Counted from the first letter of the stretch, positions 43,496 to 54,096 are shown. The stretch: 64,000 nucleotides of DNA from Halolactibacillus alkaliphilus (GCF_900115465.1 NZ_FOWN01000001.1:1-64000); one strand, 5' to 3'. The notes: generated by a model not told the origin, from the letters alone. A program made the numbers and translations.

Positions 43496-44794
43496 ATGCT
43501 TCGATACGTAAATATATACATGCTTAAATGGCTATTCTTTGCGACATTAGTCGGTATCGGCGGAGGTATCTCTGCGATTATTTTAAACGAATCCATCGCG
43601 CTTGTCGGCCAAGTGAGTAGTACTATACCTATATGGCTTGGACCAATTATCGGTGGCGGCTTGGTTGTGTTAATTGCTAAAGTCGATGAGGAAGTGTTTG
43701 GTTCTGGTTCACCGAAGTATATTGATGCGGTGAATTTAGATAATGGAGAAGTAAAGCGACGGACATGGTTATCAAAGCTTGTTGCCTCTGCCTCTACCAT
43801 TGGTTTTAATGGCAGCGGAGGAGTCGAAGGTCCAATGCTGTTGATGGGGTCGAGCTTTGCTAACCTCATTACTAAAATAAAATTTCTGCGAAAATGGACA
43901 ACAGACGATGATCGCCGGATTCTATCGATTGCAGGTGCCGCCGGAGCCATAGGCGCTATTTTTCGTTCACCGCTTGGTGGTGGTATATTTGCAGCTGAAA
44001 TTTTATATAAATCATCACTTCATTATAGTGATATATTTCCAGCAGTCCTCTCATCTACCGTCGGATTTATTGTTTATTCAACCTTTGGTACCGCTGACCC
44101 AATGTTTATTATGACCGATTATCAAACGAACCCTCGAAATATCATATACTATGTTCTTGCAGGCTTGTTGGCGGGCTACATGACGATTATTTTTACAAAT
44201 ATCTTTCATAAAATAGAAACGTATACAGACTGGTTAAATAAAAAAGGCCTAGGCACCTATTTGCCAATAATCGGTGGGTTACTGACGGGTGTCGTCTTAT
44301 TGTTCGTACCAGAAGCTGCTGGAACGGGGACACGTTTTATTCAACAGTTAATTCATCAACCGCTGACGATCAGTTTTTTACTTATCCTTGTTGTGGGTAA
44401 AATTTTTGCGACGTCATTTACAGTTGCTTTTAGAGGAAGTGCCGGTCTTGTAATCCCTGCGCTATTTATTGGTGCCGTGTCTGGTGGAATCATTAGTAGT
44501 CTTTTTGGTTTTGGGACAAATGGCATTCATTCTGCGCTTATAACAGCGGGCATGTCAGGTGCCTTAGCAAGTGTTGCGAACGTACCTATTGCGGCGACTA
44601 TTTTAATTATTGAAATGGTGGGCTACCATGTAGGTGGTGCAGCAGTAATTGGCAGTGTCGTTGGCTTTTTAGTTGGCCATCACCGCATGATTTATATTAA
44701 CTTTAAACCAGATGATAAAGGTTTTAATCAAGCAAAAGAATTTAGAAAACTGGACCGCTACTTTGAAGGTGTAACAGAAGAGTCCAATGATTGA
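43496..44794 (+). CDS. ClC-family chloride channel or transporter
   Basis: A 432-residue protein with ten or more membrane helices. ClC selectivity motifs are visible: GSGSPKYI (GSGIP equivalent), GSGGVEGPMLL (with the gating glutamate before GP) and GLVIPALFIGA (GxFxP equivalent). The gating Glu suggests a Cl-/H+ exchanger, though uniport is possible. No C-terminal CBS domains. Start ATG follows GAAGGAGGG. It lies between the M23 and wal genes with its own terminator. Confidence 0.92.
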   Translation: MLRYVNIYMLKWLFFATLVGIGGGISAIILNESIALVGQVSSTIPIWLGPIIGGGLVVLIAKVDEEVFGSGSPKYIDAVNLDNGEVKRRTWLSKLVASASTIGFNGSGGVEGPMLLMGSSFANLITKIKFLRKWTTDDDRRILSIAGAAGAIGAIFRSPLGGGIFAAEILYKSSLHYSDIFPAVLSSTVGFIVYSTFGTADPMFIMTDYQTNPRNIIYYVLAGLLAGYMTIIFTNIFHKIETYTDWLNKKGLGTYLPIIGGLLTGVVLLFVPEAAGTGTRFIQQLIHQPLTISFLLILVVGKIFATSFTVAFRGSAGLVIPALFIGAVSGGIISSLFGFGTNGIHSALITAGMSGALASVANVPIAATILIIEMVGYHVGGAAVIGSVVGFLVGHHRMIYINFKPDDKGFNQAKEFRKLDRYFEGVTEESND

Positions 44795-44795
44795 G

Positions 44796-44841
44796 AAAAA
44801 AGGACTTGATAACAGTCGCTATCTGTATCAAGTCCTTTTTA
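44796..44841 (+). terminator. Terminator after ClC gene
   Basis: AAAAAGGACTTGAT pairs with ATCAAGTCCTTTTT, with an inner ACAG/CTGT stem. Confidence 0.92.
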
Positions 44842-44922
44842 AAATGAAACAGTATAATTTTTAATTTTAACTGAAGTAAGGTAAAATGAGAGTAACTGTG
44901 AATAATCGAAGGAGGATCACGA

Positions 44923-45621
44923 ATGGCTTATAAAATACTAGTAGTAGATGATGAGAAACCCATTGCAGATATATTGAAATTCAACTTAGAAAAAGAGGGG
45001 TATGAGGTTGTGTGTGCGCATGATGGCGATGAAGCGATTGTCAAAACACAAGCAGAAAACCCTGATTTAATTTTATTAGATATTATGTTACCAAATAAAG
45101 ATGGTAACGAAGTATGCCGAGAAGTACGTAAAACACATAATATGCCGATTATTATGTTAACAGCAAAAGACTCAGAAATTGATAAAGTGCTTGGACTGGA
45201 ACTTGGGGCAGATGATTATGTCACAAAACCTTTTAGTAACCGTGAAGTAATTGCGCGTGTTAAAGCCAATTTACGTCGTCAACAACAACCTGTCGAAAGC
45301 CAACAGTCAAATGATATCGAAGTTGGACAGTTGGTGATCCATCCAGATTTATATAGTGTTACAAAGTCCGGCAAGCAAGTGGACCTTACTCACCGAGAAT
45401 TTGAACTACTACACTATTTGGCCCGCCATATTGGCCAGGTCATGACCAGAGAACACTTACTTGAGACCGTATGGGGTTATGATTATTATGGTGATGTGCG
45501 TACGGTTGATGTGACCGTTCGACGCTTACGCGAAAAAATTGAGGATACACCTAGTCACCCAACGTGGCTTATTACACGCCGCGGTGTAGGCTATTATTTA
45601 AGAAATCCTGAACAGGAGTAA
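44923..45621 (+). CDS. walR: Cell-wall response regulator WalR
   Basis: WalR (YycF) is the essential OmpR-type regulator of cell-wall hydrolase genes. The 232 residues have a receiver domain with DDE acidic pocket, phosphoacceptor Asp53 in [11 protein letters not shown], and KPF at about 101-103, followed by a winged helix with [12 protein letters not shown] and [14 protein letters not shown]. Starts [17 protein letters not shown] behind GAAGGAGG. First gene of walRKHIJ-htrA. Confidence 0.98.
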   Translation: MAYKILVVDDEKPIADILKFNLEKEGYEVVCAHDGDEAIVKTQAENPDLILLDIMLPNKDGNEVCREVRKTHNMPIIMLTAKDSEIDKVLGLELGADDYVTKPFSNREVIARVKANLRRQQQPVESQQSNDIEVGQLVIHPDLYSVTKSGKQVDLTHREFELLHYLARHIGQVMTREHLLETVWGYDYYGDVRTVDVTVRRLREKIEDTPSHPTWLITRRGVGYYLRNPEQE

Positions 45622-45625
45622 TGCT

Positions 45626-47455
45626 ATGAAGAAAGTGAGTTTCTTTCAATCGATTAGGTGGAAAATTATCGCCATTATGATTTTGCTTCTTTTGCTGGCC
45701 ATCCAAGTGATTGGTGCATATTTTGCTCAACGATTGGAGACTGACCTTAAACAAAGCTTTGAAGAATCGATTGATGAACGTTTAAATGTGCTTAATTATA
45801 ATGTCCGGGAAGCTTTCACGAAAGATCGGACAGAGACAGAAGACGGCATTACTTTAGAACAAGAAATCGCGAGTGTCGTCGCATTTTATGGTCAGGACGA
45901 TGACTATTCACGTCTGCAAATTGTTGACCGTCAATTCCGTATTGTAGGAACAAACACAGAAACTACGGATGTTGGGAAGTTAGTCTCTGGTGAGAGTCGT
46001 GTTCGTTCTGTCATCATGTCGGGGACGCCGATTCGTTCCATTGAACGAAACCCAGCGACTGGTGAACGCCACTTAGTAAGAATCATCCCAATTACAAGCA
46101 ATGAAGATGAATCACTGGGGGCTATTTATTTAGAAGCTTCGATGGAGGATGTCTATAGCCAACTCCAAAGTATTAATCAAATTTTCTTAAATGGGACATT
46201 AATTGCTATTGTCATCTCAGCACTTGTGGGAATCTTGGTTGCGCAGGCAATTACTAAGCCTATTACTGAAATGAGACAACAGGCTAAAGTCATGGCAGAA
46301 GGAGACTTCTCACAAAAAGTGAATGTCTACGGTGTCGATGAAATCGGTCAGTTAGCGCATACCTTTAATGAGATGAAGGAGCGCATTAAAGTTGCTAATT
46401 TAATTACTGAAGAAGAAAGAAGAAAGCTGAGTTCAATTTTATCAAACATGTCAGACGGTGTCATTTCAACGGATGAACAAGGAGAAATTACGTTAATGAA
46501 TGAGCCAGCGATGGTGCTTTTAGGACAATCATTTGAACAATTGAAAGGCCGGTCGCTTTTTGAGGTGTTAAATATAGATGAGTCGACTGTTGATATACTA
46601 GAAATGCAAGATTCCGGTTCTATAACGATTGATATGAGCGACGATGAACAGTTCTTTCTTTTAAAAGCAAATTTCACCTTTGTTTTAGATGAGTACGAAC
46701 GTTTTAGCGGTTTAATTACCGTATTAAGTGATGTAACAGAAGAAGAAAAGGTCGAGCGTGAGCGACGTGAATTTGTATCAAACGTATCACACGAATTAAG
46801 AACGCCGCTCACGACGATGCGCAGTTACTTAGAAGCGCTGACTGATGGTGCATGGGAAAATAAAGACATCGCTCCGCAGTTTTTAGAAGTGACTCAAAAC
46901 GAAACAGAACGGATGATTCGTCTCGTGAATGATTTGCTTCAATTATCTAAAATGGATCATAAAGAAATGGATATGTTGAAAGAGCGTGTCAATGTCATTC
47001 CGTTTTTCCATCACGTACTTGACCGCTTTGAAATGAATAAAGAGGAAACGGTACGAATCGATCGCACGATACCTAAAGATAGTATTTTTCTTTGGCTAGA
47101 TAAAGATAAGATTATTCAAGTCATTGATAATATTATGTCAAATGCGCTTAAGTATTCACCCCCAGAGGGCGTGATTCGCTTTAGAGTGACAAAGGAACGC
47201 AATCGAATTAAAGTGATGATTCAAGACCAAGGTCCGGGTATTCCGCCGGATAAATTAGATAAAATCTTTGACCGTTTCTATCGTGCTGACCGAGCACGTT
47301 CAAGACAGTTAGGTGGGACTGGCTTAGGTCTTGCGATTGCAAGAGAAATAATCCAAAATCATCACGGCCAAATTTGGGCAGAATCAGAAGAAAGTAAAGG
47401 AACGAAAGTATTCTTTACTTTACCTTTAATAGCTCGCAAACGAGGGGTGTCATAA
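45626..47455 (+). CDS. walK: Cell-wall sensor histidine kinase WalK
   Basis: WalK (YycG) phosphorylates WalR. The 609 residues hold two membrane helices (about 10-30 and 185-205) around an extracellular PAS-like domain, a HAMP domain, a cytoplasmic PAS (about 265-370), the phosphoacceptor helix FVSNVSHELRTPLTTMRSYL, and the ATPase with DNIMSNALKYS, DQGPGIP and GGTGLGLAIA. It starts four bases after the walR stop and its own stop overlaps walH. Confidence 0.98.
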   Translation: MKKVSFFQSIRWKIIAIMILLLLLAIQVIGAYFAQRLETDLKQSFEESIDERLNVLNYNVREAFTKDRTETEDGITLEQEIASVVAFYGQDDDYSRLQIVDRQFRIVGTNTETTDVGKLVSGESRVRSVIMSGTPIRSIERNPATGERHLVRIIPITSNEDESLGAIYLEASMEDVYSQLQSINQIFLNGTLIAIVISALVGILVAQAITKPITEMRQQAKVMAEGDFSQKVNVYGVDEIGQLAHTFNEMKERIKVANLITEEERRKLSSILSNMSDGVISTDEQGEITLMNEPAMVLLGQSFEQLKGRSLFEVLNIDESTVDILEMQDSGSITIDMSDDEQFFLLKANFTFVLDEYERFSGLITVLSDVTEEEKVERERREFVSNVSHELRTPLTTMRSYLEALTDGAWENKDIAPQFLEVTQNETERMIRLVNDLLQLSKMDHKEMDMLKERVNVIPFFHHVLDRFEMNKEETVRIDRTIPKDSIFLWLDKDKIIQVIDNIMSNALKYSPPEGVIRFRVTKERNRIKVMIQDQGPGIPPDKLDKIFDRFYRADRARSRQLGGTGLGLAIAREIIQNHHGQIWAESEESKGTKVFFTLPLIARKRGVS

Positions 47456-48807
47456 TGCCTATCGAACATATTAAATCATTTATTTTAATCTTGCTTATTT
47501 CCTCAAGTCTTATGTTAACTTTTGCGTTATGGAGTGAGCAACCAAATTATCAAATGTCTACGGAAGAAGAAGATTTAATTGACGCTGAATTAGACGGGGG
47601 GACACGTCTATCACGTCGTGACGTCATTGAACCATTTGAGTTGATTCGACACGATGATCGGCTTGAGACGCCGATTGGCTTAAGTACTGCGGATAGGCGA
47701 ACGCGTTTAACTGAAGCGATGGCAAATCTCTCTTTGTATAATTTCTCTAAAATTACGATGACGACCCCTTGGTATCAAGAAGAGGCGAATCGAGTGGAAG
47801 TTATTTATCAAACCGCCTTACCTTCAGCGGTTATAACCGACTTATTTAATGTTGATGTGGAAACATATATTCCAACGGGAGACTTTAATCGCGTGGTTTT
47901 TTTAGAGGGGCATGATATGTATCAGCTCTTATTTGTAAATGATACAGATGATGAAGTGATGGTTGCTAACGCTCAAAACTTCAGTCAAAACATGGCATTA
48001 TTTATGCAAATATTTAATGCTGAGGAAGAGCCTTACCGTTACCTTACGTATGAAGGAACAAGAGGATCACTGATCTATTTACCAGAAAACATCACCAAGC
48101 AAACGAGACTATTTGCTTATACCGAACTTGATCAGGATGATTTTATTAATTTACTGTTTAGTAAACCTTCAATTGTTCGGAGCGCTTACACGTATGGTGG
48201 TGACACTAACTATATTGACGGTACCCGTGAGATGATTGTTGATGGCCGCGGGATTGAGTTTACTAATCCAACGAACGAACCGCTTGACCAGACAGAGCGT
48301 ATTTCAAGTTATCAGCTTTTGGACCAAGTGCAAAGCTTTATTAATGCCCATTTAGGTTTTACTTTTAGAGAACCGTTTGGCTACCAGCTAAGTGACATTA
48401 GCCAAACAGCGGTCTCTAATGAGGTTAAATATATTCTTACGTATGAAGATACACCGATTTTTTATGACCGTGATTTAACGGAAATCACCGTACGTTGGCA
48501 TAATGAAAGTCTCTACCAGTACTATCATCCATTGATTATGTTGCTTGACCAGCGAGGTGTTGGTCAAACAACATATGTTCCTAGCGCTGAGACAGTGATT
48601 GATATTCTAGATGGACCTAACTATCAAGGGACGGCTATATATGACGTTGTTTTAGGGTATAGACTAACAGAACAGTCTGATAGTCAAGGGCAAGTTTATG
48701 CTTTAACACCTACATGGTACGTAAAAGGTGTTTATGGATACAGTCCGCTTGTGCTTCCACTTGAAGAAAGTAAAGGAGGGATGGCACATGCAATGGGGGC
48801 AAATTAA
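47455..48807 (+). CDS. walH: WalK regulator WalH (YycH)
   Basis: A 450-residue protein with one N-terminal membrane helix (MPIEHIKSFILILLISSSLM) and an extracellular YycH domain. With WalI it binds WalK in the membrane and modulates its activity. Conserved-type segments include EHIKSFILILL and PFGYQLSD. The ATG overlaps the walK stop by one base. Sequence is diverged, as usual in this family; assignment rests on layout and context as well. Confidence 0.92.
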   Translation: MPIEHIKSFILILLISSSLMLTFALWSEQPNYQMSTEEEDLIDAELDGGTRLSRRDVIEPFELIRHDDRLETPIGLSTADRRTRLTEAMANLSLYNFSKITMTTPWYQEEANRVEVIYQTALPSAVITDLFNVDVETYIPTGDFNRVVFLEGHDMYQLLFVNDTDDEVMVANAQNFSQNMALFMQIFNAEEEPYRYLTYEGTRGSLIYLPENITKQTRLFAYTELDQDDFINLLFSKPSIVRSAYTYGGDTNYIDGTREMIVDGRGIEFTNPTNEPLDQTERISSYQLLDQVQSFINAHLGFTFREPFGYQLSDISQTAVSNEVKYILTYEDTPIFYDRDLTEITVRWHNESLYQYYHPLIMLLDQRGVGQTTYVPSAETVIDILDGPNYQGTAIYDVVLGYRLTEQSDSQGQVYALTPTWYVKGVYGYSPLVLPLEESKGGMAHAMGAN

Positions 48808-49744
48808 ATCATTGTTCATTATTTGTTTTCTAATTTTGAATGTGTTTCTTGCGAAACAGTTGATTGATCGCGGAGAAGAAACATTGTCTTTTATTCCTGA
48901 GGCTTCTAAAGAAGAGGAGCTAGAACTTAATATTTCTGGCCTAGATCGGTTAGATAATGAAATATATGAAGTGCCACTACTATATACAAGTGGCTATGAC
49001 TTTAATGCGGTAGACAATCTCGCAAGTCAATTACCTAATCAAGAAGCCGTTGTTATTGACCATACGACGCTCTTTTCAAGGCTAACAACACCGATAGATA
49101 TCCCTATTGATAGTGAAGATATGTTAACAACTGCTCTAGCTGAATACGTTTATTTAGGTGCAAGGTTTGAACGTTACCGCTTTTTAGAAGAGGCGGGACT
49201 CATGGTGTTTTTCCAGCGGATCAATCATCCGATTTTTTATAATCAACAGGCCCTGTTATTTGTTAAACTTAATGATGAAAATCAAATGACACATTATATG
49301 ATGCGCGCAGTGGATATTGTAGAAGAAGAACATGATGATAAGCCGCAAACATTGTTGACGCAATATGATGCTATCTACCGTCTTTATCATAACTCAAACA
49401 TTTTAAAAACGGGCGATGAGGTAACGGAGGTATCACTCGGTTATCATAACCTCGTCTCCTTACCAAATGGAGAACAATTGCTCAATCCAACCTGGCGAGT
49501 GAATGTGAATGATACGAGTGATTATTTCATTAATGCGATAGAAGGGCATGATTATCCGCAATATCAGAGCTTTATAACTGAAACGCTTGACCAGTTTGTT
49601 AGCTTGTTAAGTTCACCCAACGGAAAAGATGTCACGTATTATAATCTTAATGAAGACCGTGATAATGAATCAACATTATTAACGGCAATTAGACAACCGT
49701 TTATAACGGCCTATCATCAATTAACTGAGGTGGAATCTGAATGA
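48788..49744 (+). CDS. walI: WalK regulator WalI (YycI)
   Basis: The 318-residue partner of WalH, with one N-terminal membrane helix ([20 protein letters not shown]) and an extracellular domain of the YycI type. The start at 48788 has AAAGGAGG eight bases upstream, inside the end of walH, so the two overlap by 20 bases and are probably coupled. The longer open frame upstream lacks an SD. It overlaps walJ by four bases. Confidence 0.92.
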   Translation: MQWGQIKSLFIICFLILNVFLAKQLIDRGEETLSFIPEASKEEELELNISGLDRLDNEIYEVPLLYTSGYDFNAVDNLASQLPNQEAVVIDHTTLFSRLTTPIDIPIDSEDMLTTALAEYVYLGARFERYRFLEEAGLMVFFQRINHPIFYNQQALLFVKLNDENQMTHYMMRAVDIVEEEHDDKPQTLLTQYDAIYRLYHNSNILKTGDEVTEVSLGYHNLVSLPNGEQLLNPTWRVNVNDTSDYFINAIEGHDYPQYQSFITETLDQFVSLLSSPNGKDVTYYNLNEDRDNESTLLTAIRQPFITAYHQLTEVESE

Positions 49745-50541
49745 CTTTAAGCTTTTCTGTACTTGCCTCAGGTAGCTCAGGCAATGCATTTTATATAGGC
49801 ACAGACAAAGAACGTATTTTAGTGGATGCGGGTCTAAGTGGTAAAAAACTTGACCAACTCTTTCAATCGATTCATGTTGATCCATCAACTTTAACACGTA
49901 TTCTTGTTACACATGAGCATAGTGATCACATTAAAGGATTAGGTATATTTGCTAGACGGCATAATTTACCTATTTATGCGAATGAAAAGACATGGGAAGC
50001 GATGGAAGGTAAAGTGGGTAAACTATCGCTCGATCAAAAATTTACCTTTGACATGGAAACCGTACAATGTTTTAACGGCATTGATGTTGAATCCTTTGCT
50101 GTTTCTCACGATGCAGCAGAGCCAATGTTTTATACATTCCATCATGAAGGAAAAAAAGTATCATTAGTGACCGATCTCGGTTATGTTTCTGAGCGGATTA
50201 AAAAAACCGTAGAAGCTTCTGATGCCCTGATATTTGAAGCAAATCATGATATTTCTATGTTACAAATGGGCCGGTATCCGTGGAGTGTCAAAAAACGGAT
50301 ACTAGGCGATTACGGCCATGTCTCAAATGAAGATGCGGCACTTGCTCTAGAAGATATTATTAAAGATAAAACAAAAAGGATTTATTTAGCTCACCTAAGT
50401 AAAGATAACAATATGAAAGAACTGGCACGAATGGCTGTAGAACAACACTTAACAGAAAAAGATTTTCCTATTCACCATGGTCTTAAAATTTTTGATACCG
50501 ATCCAAATGAAGCGACAGCACTTTGCCACTTAACTGACTAA
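49741..50541 (+). CDS. walJ: WalJ (YycJ), metallo-beta-lactamase fold hydrolase
   Basis: A 266-residue MBL-fold enzyme starting [19 protein letters not shown], with the metal motif [11 protein letters not shown] (HxHxDH, about 57-67), later H and D ligands in SHDAAEPM and VTDLGYVS, and HLSKDNNMK near the C terminus. Homologues act as nucleases in mismatch repair (WalJ/YycJ). It is the fifth gene of the wal operon. Confidence 0.95.
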   Translation: MTLSFSVLASGSSGNAFYIGTDKERILVDAGLSGKKLDQLFQSIHVDPSTLTRILVTHEHSDHIKGLGIFARRHNLPIYANEKTWEAMEGKVGKLSLDQKFTFDMETVQCFNGIDVESFAVSHDAAEPMFYTFHHEGKKVSLVTDLGYVSERIKKTVEASDALIFEANHDISMLQMGRYPWSVKKRILGDYGHVSNEDAALALEDIIKDKTKRIYLAHLSKDNNMKELARMAVEQHLTEKDFPIHHGLKIFDTDPNEATALCHLTD

Positions 50542-50555
50542 AGGATGTGTGAGAG

Positions 50556-51746
50556 ATGGTCTATTATGATGATGGAACACGGAAGAAGCACTATCGCTAT
50601 AAACGTCGTGAGAGAAAATGGCTTTCTATAAGTCTTGCCTTTATTATGGGAGCCTTTTTATTTGCTGTCGCGTTACCGTATCTATCTGATACGGGGTTAT
50701 TACCTTATGCGGTCGTGGATAAAGAAACTTTAAGGCTAAATGCCCCGATTGAACAAGTGCGCACCGAACAATCTGGTGATTTAACAGACATGATTGCTCA
50801 TGCGATTCCAATGGTCGTAGGCATTGAAAACATTGGAGAAAACTTCTTAGGTCTCTTTCCAGAACAAAGCCGAGGCACAGGTTCGGGTGTTATTTATAAA
50901 CTGGATGAAACAGTCGCACATATTGTGACGAATCATCACGTGGTCGATGGGGCGAATGACGTTCGGGTTGTTTTAAATAATGGAGAAAGATTAGCAGCAA
51001 CCGTCCTCGGCACAGATCCTTTCACTGACCTTGCGGTCATTAGAGTCGAGCGAGGTTCGATTGATAAAGTGATGCCATTTGGTGATTCTGACCTAACAAA
51101 AGTAGGTGAAGATGTCATTGCGATCGGTAATCCACTCGGTCTCGATCTATCAGGCTCTGTCACCAAGGGGATTATTAGTGGTAAAGAGCGAATGATCCCA
51201 ATTGATTTAAGTGGTAATAATCAAGCAGACTGGCAAGTAGAAGTGATGCAGACAGACGCAGCGATTAATCCAGGCAATAGTGGGGGCGCGCTAATGAATA
51301 CGCTAGGTCAATTGATTGGCATTAACTCGATGAAAATTGCGGAATCGAGTGTAGAAGGGATTGGCTTTACCATCCCGATTAATGAAGCGATTCCTGTCAT
51401 TGAAGAGTTAGAGAGTGTTGGTCAAGTTAGGCGTGCATTTTTAGGTATCGAAGCCTATAGTTTAATGGAAGTACCAAGAAATCAGTGGCAAACAACACTT
51501 AATTTACCTTCAGACGTTGAAGCGGGTGTTGTCCTTAATGCCGTTGTGCCTCAATCACCGGCAGATGAAGCCGGACTTCAAGCGCTCGATGTTATCGTTA
51601 AGCTGGATGACACAGCGATTGAAACGATGATTGACTTACGTAAGTACTTGTATCAAGAAAAGTCACCAGGCGATATCATACAGGTGACGTACTATAGAAA
51701 TCAGGTCCGACAAACGACAGAATTCGAGTTATCCACACAAGAATAA
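50556..51746 (+). CDS. htrA: Membrane-anchored HtrA-like serine protease
   Basis: A DegP/HtrA quality-control protease at the outer face of the membrane (YyxA in B. subtilis). The 396 residues have a basic cytoplasmic start, one membrane helix (about 25-46), the trypsin-like domain with triad His in VTNHHVVDGA, Asp in TDPFTDLAVI and Ser in NPGNSGGAL, and one PDZ domain (about 295-390). It follows walJ by 14 bases. Its last codons contain a perfect DnaA box (51729-51737). Confidence 0.96.
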   Translation: MVYYDDGTRKKHYRYKRRERKWLSISLAFIMGAFLFAVALPYLSDTGLLPYAVVDKETLRLNAPIEQVRTEQSGDLTDMIAHAIPMVVGIENIGENFLGLFPEQSRGTGSGVIYKLDETVAHIVTNHHVVDGANDVRVVLNNGERLAATVLGTDPFTDLAVIRVERGSIDKVMPFGDSDLTKVGEDVIAIGNPLGLDLSGSVTKGIISGKERMIPIDLSGNNQADWQVEVMQTDAAINPGNSGGALMNTLGQLIGINSMKIAESSVEGIGFTIPINEAIPVIEELESVGQVRRAFLGIEAYSLMEVPRNQWQTTLNLPSDVEAGVVLNAVVPQSPADEAGLQALDVIVKLDDTAIETMIDLRKYLYQEKSPGDIIQVTYYRNQVRQTTEFELSTQE

Positions 51747-52021
51747 GCAAACAAGAAGCAAAACCCCGTTGTTTAACCTAAACTTTAGGAAAAACAGACG
51801 GGGTTTTGTGTATAAAACAAAAAGTTGTACACAGGCTGTGGATGGAATTGTGAGTAACTTGCTAGATATAGTGTAGAACAGAGATTCGAACACTAGATAA
51901 ATAAATAAGATGTAAAAGATGTGTAAAAAAATCTGAAAATACAGAGGAAAACCTGTGGGTTTCCTGTTGAAAACTCCTGGACAGTTAAAAAGTTAGATTT
52001 TGTGGATAGTTTTGTGGATAA
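51729..52021. other. DnaA-box cluster between htrA and rlmH (in gap 51747-52222)
   Basis: Perfect boxes TTATCCACA at 51729 (within htrA) and TGTGGATAA at 52013, near-boxes TGTGGATAG at 52001 and TGTGGATGG near 51838, all in 300 bases, in a gap with no gene. B. subtilis is known to carry DnaA-box clusters outside oriC, as I recall one near yydA (rlmH), which delay initiation by titrating DnaA. The position next to the wal operon fits. Nothing else is seen in the gap apart from the operon terminator. Confidence 0.6.
51759..51810 (+). terminator. Terminator of the wal operon
   Basis: CAAAACCCCGT pairs exactly with ACGGGGTTTTG around a 28-base loop that itself contains CCTAAA/TTTAGG. Confidence 0.85.
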
Positions 52022-52222
52022 CTAAATAAAAAAGCATAACGTTTCTATATGAGGGTGTTTGACTGGGTAATAGAGATTGTCTGTTATCACGTGTGAAAAA
52101 CTCATAATGGTATAATGAGTCACGTCATATATATAATGTTGTTAATAAATGAAAAGTTAAGGAGTGAAGTAACTGTTAGTAAAAATGTATGCAAAAATAG
52201 AAATATATGGTAAAATGTACTT

Positions 52223-52735
52223 ATGAATAAAACATACAAACCTAAAGAATTTGCAGAAATGCTAAATGTAAGCGTTAAAACGTTACAACGTTGAGATAAT
52301 GATGGGAAACTCAATGCTTACCGAAACCCAAAAGGAAGGAGATTTTATACTCATAATCAATATGAGGAATACATGGGAATAGCTAATAAATCAGTAGGTA
52401 AGGTTGTGTTATACATAAGGGTTTCTAATCGAGGGCATCGGAAGTGGTTTGAATTACAAACGAAAACATTGGAACCAATTATTAGATGACGTAATGAAAG
52501 GGAAGGTTTCAACGATATACCTTACACATAAAAATCGTTTCATCCGTTTTGGTTTTGAATGGTTTTCTTCTTTTTGTAAGAAGTTTGATTGTGACGTTAT
52601 TGTTGTAAACAATGAACAACTATCACCACAAGAAGAATTAGTTCAAGATTTAATTGCGATTATTCATGCGTTTTTTTCAGAATTTATGGACTTCGAAAAT
52701 ATAAAAAGAAGTTGAAAGAAGATGATAAATTATGA
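52223..52735 (+). pseudogene. IS607 serine recombinase TnpA, broken
   Basis: The frame starts MNKTYKPKEFAEMLNVSVKT (MerR-like HTH), but codon 24 is TGA (52292) where the family has Trp. It resumes DNDGKLNAYRNPKGRRFYTH and VVLYIRVSNRG, the catalytic serine strand. Then about 27 codons are missing: the reading jumps near 52435 to IGSGLNYKRKHWNQ. A third lesion, an indel in the T-run near 52677, shifts AIIHAF out of the frame that ends at the TGA overlapping tnpB. So there are a nonsense mutation, a deletion in the catalytic domain and a frameshift; it cannot be active. Confidence 0.88.
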
Positions 52736-53927
52736 AAAGAGCCTTTAAAACCGAAATCAAACTAACAAATGAACAACAACAAAAGCTTCACCAAACCTTC
52801 GGTATTTGTCGTTTTTTGTACAATCACTTTCTTGCGTATAACAAAGATCATTACGAACAATTCAAACAAGGAAAACAACCACATGGGTTTATTAGTGGTA
52901 TGGACTTTGACAAGTACATTAACAAAGACTTATCAAAACAAGAAGGATATGAGTGGATTAAAGTAGTGTCCAGTAAAGCACGTAAAAAGGCGATTATGAA
53001 TGCTCATACGTCTTTTCAACGGTTCTTCAAAGGGCAATCAAAGTTTCCACGATTTAAAAAGAAAAGTCATCAAGACGTTAAGGCATACTTCCCTAAAAAT
53101 AACACTACCGATTGGACAATTGAACGTCACCGAGTAAAGATACCGACAATTGGGTGGGTGCGATTAAAAGAGTTCGGGTATCTACCGACAAATCAACGGA
53201 TCATCAGTGGTACGGTTAGTCAAAAAGCAGATCGGTATTTTGTTTCCGTTCTGTGTGAAGTGGAAGAACAAACAAACAAGAAAGTCTGATTTATCCAATC
53301 AAGGCATTGGGATTGATCTAGGGATAAAAACATTTGCCTTTACTAGTGACCATGAAGAATTTAAAAACATCAATAAGACGAAACACGTTCGTTCGATTGA
53401 AAAACGGTTAAAACGAGAACAACGTTCTCTTTCAAGAAAATATGAAACGATAAAAAAATTAAAAAATGAAAGGTGGTGAAACTGTTACTACTTATAAACG
53501 ATCAAACATCATCAAAAACATTGTTCGTGTCCAAAAACTTCACCAACGCCTTGCGAATATTCACCTAGAATACGTAAAATCCGTGGTCAATACAGTGGTA
53601 AAAACCAAACCAATGTATATCACGATTGAAGATTTAAACGTAAAAGGCATAATGAAAAATCGTCATTTATCAAAGGCTGTTGCCGAACAATGCTTTTATA
53701 CATTTAAGAAATGGCTTGTAACAAAATGCGAACAACACGGAATTGAGTTACGACAAGTGAATCGTTTCTACCCTTCCAGTAAGTTGTGTTCTTGTTGTGG
53801 GAAACGAAAGAAAGACTTACAACTAAAAGATCGAACCTTCAACTGTGAATGTGGAACAATTCTTGACCGTGACTATAATGCATCCTTAAACTTGTTACAA
53901 GCAAAAGAATATACGTTATTAACATAA
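52732..53927 (+). pseudogene. TnpB RNA-guided nuclease of the IS607 element, frameshifted
   Basis: Three overlapping frames together give a complete TnpB of about 395 residues. The first starts MKRAFKTEIKLTNEQQQKLH and runs to about 53280; a one-base shift leads to NQGIGIDLGIKTFAF with the first RuvC Asp; a second shift near 53462 leads to YITIEDLNVKGIMKN with the catalytic Glu, the zinc ribbon CSCCGKRK...FNCECG and the last Asp in LDRDYNASLN. All catalytic residues survive, so only the two frameshifts stop it. If either were an assembly error the nuclease could be intact. Confidence 0.9.
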
Positions 53928-54049
53928 ATAATGCGTGTATATGTACCGTTGGCTATAACGGGAATTTACGCCTATGGAGTGTTAGACAAACGATAGTAGC
54001 CAACTACCCAACGGGTAGGGCGAGGTCGGACACGTTGAAATAGGAATTT
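53900..54049 (+). ncRNA. Putative omega (reRNA) guide RNA region of the IS607 TnpB
   Basis: Just after tnpB, GTTGGCTA (53948) pairs with TAGCCAAC (53997), followed by a CTACCC-aac-GGGTAG hairpin (54004-54018) and a conserved-looking end. TnpB guide RNAs come from the 3' part of tnpB plus the element's right end, with the guide outside the element. Placement and stems fit; the exact ends are inferred. Confidence 0.5.
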
Positions 54050-54096
54050 TCTAAAATGTAGATGTTTGTCTATATTTTTAGTAGCAGTATGAGCTT

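Larger units (their letters stand above)
52190..54049 (+). mobile_element. Decayed IS607-family element
   Basis: A MerR-like HTH/serine recombinase gene followed, with ATGA overlap, by a tnpB gene and a structured right end: the IS607 layout. Both genes carry several inactivating lesions. The right boundary is placed at the end of the structured region (GAAATAGGAATTTT); the left one is approximate, as IS607 elements have no inverted repeats or target duplication. It is inserted between htrA and rlmH, which are adjacent in many relatives. Confidence 0.7.

Noticed and set aside
43465-43950. 161-codon ORF opposite the ClC gene
   Set aside because: The ClC frame on the plus strand has all family motifs; this is its shadow.
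46348-46812. 154-codon ORF opposite walK
   Set aside because: Shadow frame, very rich in Ser, no SD.
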